A stretch of 18,325 nucleotides of DNA, taken from Actinomycetes bacterium (GTDB lineage: Bacteria; Actinomycetota; Actinomycetes; Propionibacteriales; Propionibacteriaceae). This document shows, in pieces, positions 14,165 through 18,325 of this stretch. The number at the start of each line of letters is the position of its first letter. Position 1 is the first letter of the stretch. The stretch spans positions 1-18,325 of the forward strand of contig JAEXCA010000153.1 in assembly GCA_023393755.1 (NCBI GenBank), given 5' to 3'. A program made the position numbers and the translations under genes. The notes under the pieces are model-generated. The model saw only the letters and a list, made by a program, of their open reading frames with translations. It had not been told where the DNA came from and made no database searches.

Positions 14165-15151
14165 ATGATGGCCAGCTTGAGTGATGTCGCGGGCGATGAG
14201 CGCACTGCGAGGATGGTGCTGTCGATGCTCGTCGAGCCCAATGACCCGGTGACAGGACGCATCTTGGCCCGGCTCGGCGCAGTTCAAACGCTTTGGCTCG
14301 CTGAACACGACGGTGCAGTAGTCGGGCTGAGCCCTGTGGACGCGCAGGTCTGGCGCGACCACCTCAGCGTGCCAGACGCGAAGGAACTCGCCGCGCGTAT
14401 CGACCAGGTGCAGCAATCGGGAGTTCGAGCACTCGTCCCAGGCGATAGCGACTGGCCTACCGCCGTCGACGATCTTGGTGAAGTTGCGCCCTACCTGCTG
14501 TGGACTCGCGGCGCGTCATCCTTCCTCTCCCGTCCGATGAGCGATTTCGTCACGATCGCCGGCGCTCGGGCATGCACGTCCTACGGCGACTACGTAGCTC
14601 GGGAACTCGCCAGTTCCGTTGCCGCAGACGAACGAGTTGTCGTTGCGGGAGGCGCCTACGGGATCGAAGGCGCGTCACATCTGGCAGCCCTCGCGGCGGG
14701 TGGCGACACGATCGCCATCCTCGCCAACGGAGTCGATCGTCCGTACCCCGTCGGCCATCGCGACCTGCTTGATCGCGTCGCTGATGTCGGTCTTCTTGCA
14801 AGCGAGGTTCCGCCCGGCGCCGTTCCGTCTCGGCACCGGGTCATCGCCCGCGCCCGGCTGATGGCTGCGCTGTCCTCTGCGACGGTCATCGTCGAGGCAG
14901 GCGGTCGGTCAGGTTCACTTGTGGTTGCCCAGCGAGCCGCCGAACTCGGCCGACGTGTCGGAGCCGTCCCTGGCCCGGTCACGAGTGCCGCGAGCGTTGG
15001 GCCGCATCGTTTGCTGCGCGATGGCATAGCGTCCCTGGTGGCGGATACTTCGGACCTCGCGAGTCTGGTTGGACCAGGCCAGGTGTCACGAGAGCGACTC
15101 GACATGGAGCAGGTCCGCCCACCTTCGCCTGCTCCGACGCGCACGCTGTAG
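14165..15151 (+). CDS. DprA/Smf-family protein, divergent paralogue
   Basis: 328 residues from the ATG at 14165; AGAGGA lies upstream and a second ATG at 14168 has better spacing. The Rossmann-like DprA core is clear: G-A-R-A-C-T-S-Y-G-D-Y, V-V-V-A-G-G-A-Y-G-I-E-G-A-S-H (usual form G-G-A-Y-G-I-D-x-x-A-H), I-L-A-N-G-V-D-R-P-Y-P-V-G-H, E-A-G-G-R-S-G-S-L-V-V-A-Q-R-A-A-E-L-G-R and V-P-G-P-V-T-S. Differences from housekeeping DprA are the Asp-to-Glu change, H-R-V-I-A-R-A-R in place of R-N-R-x-I-A-G, and no C-terminal winged-helix domain. DprA loads RecA on single-stranded DNA during transformation; an element-borne paralogue may serve incoming conjugative or phage DNA. Its third-position GC looks lower than in the left half of the window. 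Confidence 0.85.
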   Translation: MMASLSDVAGDERTARMVLSMLVEPNDPVTGRILARLGAVQTLWLAEHDGAVVGLSPVDAQVWRDHLSVPDAKELAARIDQVQQSGVRALVPGDSDWPTAVDDLGEVAPYLLWTRGASSFLSRPMSDFVTIAGARACTSYGDYVARELASSVAADERVVVAGGAYGIEGASHLAALAAGGDTIAILANGVDRPYPVGHRDLLDRVADVGLLASEVPPGAVPSRHRVIARARLMAALSSATVIVEAGGRSGSLVVAQRAAELGRRVGAVPGPVTSAASVGPHRLLRDGIASLVADTSDLASLVGPGQVSRERLDMEQVRPPSPAPTRTL

Positions 15152-15187
15152 CGCGCCGGGTCGGCACAGGCCGCCTGGCACTTGAAC

Positions 15188-15550
15188 TCAGCGAGGGCTT
15201 CGAGTGAGTTCGCGCAGTGTCATATCGGAGCGTTCCTGCCGCTGCGCGCGGTACGCACGGGCGCGAGCTTTCGTGATGAGAACGACGCTCACAGGGCCGA
15301 TGGCCAGCATCTTGAGAGCGTTCCAGATGCAGAGCAGGACTACGAGGTGGAGCCACCCCGGGCCGCCACTCTCGATGAGCGTGGTGCACCAGAAGGCGAC
15401 GGCCAGGTAGGGGCCGGCAAGAAGCATCGCTGGCACGCCCCACTTCAGTCCCTTCCGGGTGCGGATCAGGTCGAGCAGGACATTGCTCGGCATGTAGCGG
15501 CGCAGGAAGTAGCGAACCTCGGCGCTGGCTGTCCACAGTAGGCGGATCAT
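15188..15550 (-). CDS. Small two-helix membrane protein of mobile elements
   Basis: 120 residues from the ATG at 15550, with GAGGAG at good spacing. A basic N-terminus (RYFLRRYMPSNVLLDLIRTR) precedes a first membrane helix (about 38-60, WGVPAMLLAGPYLAVAF). A short G-G-P-G-W turn and a second helix (about 66-92, LHLVVLLCIWNALKMLAIGP) follow, with a cytoplasmic basic tail rich in Arg. I recall similar small proteins in actinobacterial integrative elements, sometimes labelled sulfate permease without evidence. Function unknown. It is convergent with the DprA-like gene and lies downstream of qatD on the same strand, 290 bases away. Confidence 0.75.
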   Translation of the reverse strand: MIRLLWTASAEVRYFLRRYMPSNVLLDLIRTRKGLKWGVPAMLLAGPYLAVAFWCTTLIESGGPGWLHLVVLLCIWNALKMLAIGPVSVVLITKARARAYRAQRQERSDMTLRELTRSPR

Positions 15551-15840
15551 GATGGGCTCCTCTCAACACGCGAGTCATTGTCGAGACGGTGCGTGGAGAG
15601 TGACCCGAAGGTCTGCCGCGAGCGGCCCAAAGGTAAGGAGAAATCCGCCTCGCCTTCCAGGGTACGCCGAGGTGTCGACATTTGGAAGGCTCCGAAGGGC
15701 CCGGGCGCGACCCGCATGTGGGAAGCCTTCAGCCCCTGCGGCGTGCTGAGAGGTGGCGGCTTCGTTGAGCGCCGGGAGCGCGCGGAGGGCGCTGTCACGA
15801 CTCCGACCCTGCGGTAGTGGAGCCCCGGTAGGCCCTCGCC
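15551..15840. other. Intergenic region between qatD and the membrane-protein gene
   Basis: 290 bases with open frames on both strands (for example plus 15578-15817 and minus 15547-15798), but no motif or ribosome-binding site that favours either. An imperfect dyad GAAGGCT (15685-15691) / AGCCTTC (15724-15730) is present. It probably holds the end of the qat transcript and the promoter of the membrane-protein gene. Confidence 0.45.
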
Positions 15841-16599
15841 TCAGACGGTCAGAAGGGTGTCGGCTAGCGACTCGGACACTACGTCGATAGCGCCGGTCAC
15901 GACAGCGAGGCGCTTCAGATTCGTCCAAAGCTGATGGCGAGTTTCCTGGTTCGAAGCCCGCCACAGGGTAGCAAGGCGTTTCTCCAATGCGGTCGTCTCA
16001 CCGGGTGTCCGCGCACGTACCTGCCGTGCCGGGAAGTCGGTCTCGGGCAGCACTCGGTCACGAGGCATAGCCGTTAGCAGAGCGTCACTCATCGCGCTGT
16101 TCACCGAGAAGTAGGTCCCAAGTCTCATTGCCTCAGTCAACTCGCTAGACGTACCAAGAAACCAGTGGAGAATGACGCCGGGATGGGCGCGTTGCTTCAC
16201 CAGGTCGAGGACTTCGCGTGTGCGCCCGGTGGAGTGGATGGAGATCATGACTGGCTTGCCGTCGCAGGCGTCGAGGACGTCACTGAGTATTTGCTCTTGC
16301 TCGTCGCGAGCGCCGCGACGGTCCAGACCGACCTCTCCCACAAGCGCAAACCGAGGAAGGAGCTGACGAAACACTTCTGGGTTGTACTCCGCACGCGCAG
16401 TCGCGACCGCTGGGTGGACGCCGATACCCCAGGTAAGACCGCGGTCGTCGCGGTTCATGACAAGTCGTGCCTCGGAGAGACTGCGGGTAACCGCGAAGAC
16501 GTGAGAGTGACCGAGAGTGGCGAGTTGGCTGTGAGTCACGTCTGGTGCGACGTGGGCATGGCAGTCCAGAGTCGGGAGTCGGTCTTGGCGATTGCTCAT
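15841..16599 (-). CDS. qatD: QatD, TatD-like metal-dependent DNase of the Qat anti-phage system
   Basis: 252 residues from the ATG at 16599, overlapping the qatC stop in ATGA. All TatD metal-site positions are visible: D-C-H-A-H (His14, His16), G-E-V-G-L-D (Glu89), I-S-I-H-S (His122), I-L-H-W-F-L-G (His145) and P-E-T-D-F-P (Asp188), on a TIM-barrel-type pattern with G-I-G-V-H-P. TatD enzymes are metal-dependent nucleases; in the Qat system QatD is needed with QatA, QatB and QatC for protection from phage. The sequence differs enough from housekeeping TatD, and its position directly after a QueC-like gene is specific to Qat. It is the last gene of the operon. Confidence 0.88.
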   Translation of the reverse strand: MSNRQDRLPTLDCHAHVAPDVTHSQLATLGHSHVFAVTRSLSEARLVMNRDDRGLTWGIGVHPAVATARAEYNPEVFRQLLPRFALVGEVGLDRRGARDEQEQILSDVLDACDGKPVMISIHSTGRTREVLDLVKQRAHPGVILHWFLGTSSELTEAMRLGTYFSVNSAMSDALLTAMPRDRVLPETDFPARQVRARTPGETTALEKRLATLWRASNQETRHQLWTNLKRLAVVTGAIDVVSESLADTLLTV

Positions 16600-17870
16600 G
16601 GGAGCTCCAACATCGCGAGCTCATCCAGTCCCCGCTGAACAAGGCCCTCAACGCGATCGAGATCGTAGTCGGGTGGCCAGGTTCCGGAGTCGATTGCGTC
16701 CGCGTCCGCTCCAGCCTCGATTGCATATCGGACGGCCTCGATATCGCCCCGTCGGGCGTCAATGAGTTCGGCGAGGTGGGTTCCGGATATCGCGTGACAG
16801 AGGTACTGAGTCTTGTCCGGAACCTCGGCCTTGATGAACGTTGCGCGGCGCACCATGCAAGGCACGCAGAGACCGCAGTTGAGATTGGGCGATCCTCCGA
16901 ACCAGTTGCCGCCGAGCTTGCTACACGAGAGCGTGGCGGCTGCAGTCTCCTGCCAGCCGGACGGTGGGCGGAGGCCACGGATGCTCTGCATCATTTCGCC
17001 CTTCGTCATCCATTCGAACGGGTTCGTGACGGTGACGTCGATGTTCAGTGCGGTCAGAATCTCTGCGACGCGCCTGAACGTCTCGGGATGGGTGGAGCGG
17101 GTTGACAAGGCGCCGCCTCGATTGGGTCTCAGTGGCAGATTGATTCCTGTGTAGCCGTTCTCGGGGATAATCAAGCTCCGTGAACCAAGGCTGCTCGCGA
17201 CAGCGACGCCCAGGCTCAGAAACATGAAGGCCCTGCTGCGACTGCTCGGCTCACGGCGCCTGATTGCTTGTGCGAGTTGGACTCGCGTGTAGGACGGTGC
17301 AGGAGCGAAAGACTGGCCCAGCCAGGTTCCGACAGTGGACTGCGCACCGCGGATCGACGTTGCGCTGTCCTTGTGCCCAACGAAGATCGTCTCGGCGCCC
17401 GACATCAGCAGTTGGATCGCACCGAGGAACGAGTCCAGCCCGCCGCTCAAGAGCGCAACCGAGCCGTTCTCGCCGACCTTCAGGGTCTCCTCGAAGTCGA
17501 CCTCGGCTCCTTCGGCCACGGTTAGGTTCCAGGTGTCGCCGGTAAGCCAGCCTAGAAGCTCCGAGGTCGTGTCGAGGAGCTCCTCGGTCCACAGTTCTGG
17601 GGCCACGACCGTAACGTGGAGCGCGATGTCTCGGCTGAAGCGGGCTCCGCGCCTGGTGCTGCGATCGGCCATGTATGCGCCGGCGGCGATGTGGACAAGG
17701 TCCGCCACTGCGGGGGCAACGTCTTGCAGAGGTGCGAGGTTCCAAGCGAGGTCTGACACGACGGACTTCGTGTGGCCGGGCGCGGTTGGCCACTTGAGGG
17801 TGTCGTATCCCTGGAGCCGTGACTTCTTGTCGCCTTGAGCCCTAACGACATAGGCCCCGGATGCTGTCAC
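16596..17870 (-). CDS. qatC: QatC, QueC-like PP-loop protein of the Qat anti-phage system
   Basis: 424 residues from the GTG at 17870, which overlaps the qatB stop in GTGA; the frame is open further upstream but that region encodes qatB. The N-terminal 130 residues are specific to this group. A PP-loop ATP-pyrophosphatase motif V-A-L-L-S-G-G-L-D-S (142-147 for SGGLDS) follows, then V-G-H-K-D-S-A, I-I-P-E-N-G-Y-T-G-I-N, and a zinc site T-L-S-C-S-K (Cys316) with N-C-G-L-C-V-P-C (Cys332, Cys335, Cys338). QueC makes the 7-deazaguanine precursor preQ0; in Qat the QueC-like protein is part of an anti-phage complex. No queuosine genes lie nearby, supporting a defence role. It lies between qatB and qatD with four-base overlaps on both sides. 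Confidence 0.9.
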   Translation of the reverse strand: MTASGAYVVRAQGDKKSRLQGYDTLKWPTAPGHTKSVVSDLAWNLAPLQDVAPAVADLVHIAAGAYMADRSTRRGARFSRDIALHVTVVAPELWTEELLDTTSELLGWLTGDTWNLTVAEGAEVDFEETLKVGENGSVALLSGGLDSFLGAIQLLMSGAETIFVGHKDSATSIRGAQSTVGTWLGQSFAPAPSYTRVQLAQAIRRREPSSRSRAFMFLSLGVAVASSLGSRSLIIPENGYTGINLPLRPNRGGALSTRSTHPETFRRVAEILTALNIDVTVTNPFEWMTKGEMMQSIRGLRPPSGWQETAAATLSCSKLGGNWFGGSPNLNCGLCVPCMVRRATFIKAEVPDKTQYLCHAISGTHLAELIDARRGDIEAVRYAIEAGADADAIDSGTWPPDYDLDRVEGLVQRGLDELAMLELP

Positions 17871-18325
17871 GATCGCTCGCCTTTCAGGAGCCGCAGCACG
17901 TCGGCGCTCATCTGGCGTGCGACTTGGTGGAAGTCTCGCGTCGTGACGGTGCCGTAGCTGCCGAGGTCGAGCTTGTTGACCTTGGCTTTTACCCACTGTC
18001 GAAGTCCTGTTTCGCGCTGGTGCGCCTGCTTTGCCGTAGCGGAGTTAGCGAGTATCTGGTCTCGTAGTTCTATCAAACCGAGTCGGACGGTCAGTTCACC
18101 TATGAAGTTGCGGATCGCCTCAAGCCCTGAGAGATTGCTGGACTCGGGGCCGCTTGCGAGCAGGACTTTGATCTGTTCCAGAGACGCCTGGCGCATCGCT
18201 TGCTCATCTGGGTGCCCGGCCTGCCCGATCGCGACATCGAGAATCCGCGCGCACCGCATTCGCGGTGACAGCGCGTCCAACTCCTCCAACGTCAGTCCGT
18301 AGCCAGCGAGCGTTGCGGAGTCGCG
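17867..18325 (-). CDS. qatB: QatB, C-terminal part (runs off the right edge)
   Basis: The last 152 residues of a larger protein; the frame is open to the window edge, beginning R-D-S-A-T-L-A-G-Y-G-L-T-L-E-E-L-D-A-L. It is helical and charged, with no membrane helix. The order B-C-D upstream of QueC-like and TatD-like genes, with a GTGA stop/start overlap into qatC, identifies it as QatB by context; the segment P-R-M-R-C-A-R-I-L-D and its helical tail fit what I recall of that family. QatB has no established catalytic domain and is thought to be a structural or adaptor component. QatA, the predicted ATPase, should lie just outside the window. Confidence 0.8.
   Translation of the reverse strand, partial: RDSATLAGYGLTLEELDALSPRMRCARILDVAIGQAGHPDEQAMRQASLEQIKVLLASGPESSNLSGLEAIRNFIGELTVRLGLIELRDQILANSATAKQAHQRETGLRQWVKAKVNKLDLGSYGTVTTRDFHQVARQMSADVLRLLKGERS

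Noticed and set aside
15945..15965. GGTTCGAA string that resembles a tRNA T-arm
   Set aside because: No acceptor, anticodon or D-arm pairs around it, and it lies inside the qatD coding sequence.
17040..17075. TCTCTGCG near 17059 as a possible fifth copy of the 6503-6670 repeat
   Set aside because: Only eight bases match and it is inside qatC; the ACAATC and GGACG parts are absent.

Overview
The window is very GC-rich with strong G/C bias at third codon positions, frequent GTG starts, lipoproteins, GyrI-fused regulators, DUF6153 and CueP. This points to a high-GC actinomycete (Actinomycetota); a Propionibacteriales-like host is a guess. No tRNA, rRNA or CRISPR array was seen. Family assignments come from recognising protein motifs by eye, without database searches.

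Left half (1-9842), ordinary chromosome. It starts with the N-terminus of a lipoprotein gene (minus strand) and a flavodoxin-like gene broken by a one-base frameshift. A minus-strand run follows, reading from 4142 down to 1028: GNAT acetyltransferase, VOC-fold protein, Cof/SupH-like HAD phosphatase, a DUF6153-type histidine-rich membrane protein and a CueP-family metal-binding lipoprotein. A 15-bp inverted repeat follows CueP as a candidate terminator. The plus strand then carries an AraC/GyrI regulator with an SRPBCC protein. Two hypothetical minus-strand genes flank a cluster of four 20-bp repeats at 6503-6670. Next come a MerR/GyrI regulator and a divergent TetR / zinc-free MDR oxidoreductase pair, whose intergenic region holds two copies of one palindromic operator.

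Right half (9843-18325), accessory DNA. Immediately after the oxidoreductase lies a decayed VirB4-like conjugation ATPase with two in-frame stops. A three-gene cassette follows (TetR with its own palindrome, DJ-1/PfpI protein, SDR-type epimerase). It abuts the C-terminal remnant of a serine recombinase, which runs in frame into a double helix-turn-helix gene. Then come a divergent DprA paralogue and a small two-helix membrane protein.

The right edge carries the most notable content: three translationally coupled minus-strand genes that match QatB (partial, cut by the edge), QatC (QueC-like, PP-loop plus four-cysteine zinc site) and QatD (TatD-like metal-dependent DNase). They are in the order of the Qat anti-phage system, so QatA should lie just beyond 18325. 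The layout reads as an eroded integrative element that has gathered a redox/stress cassette and a defence system.
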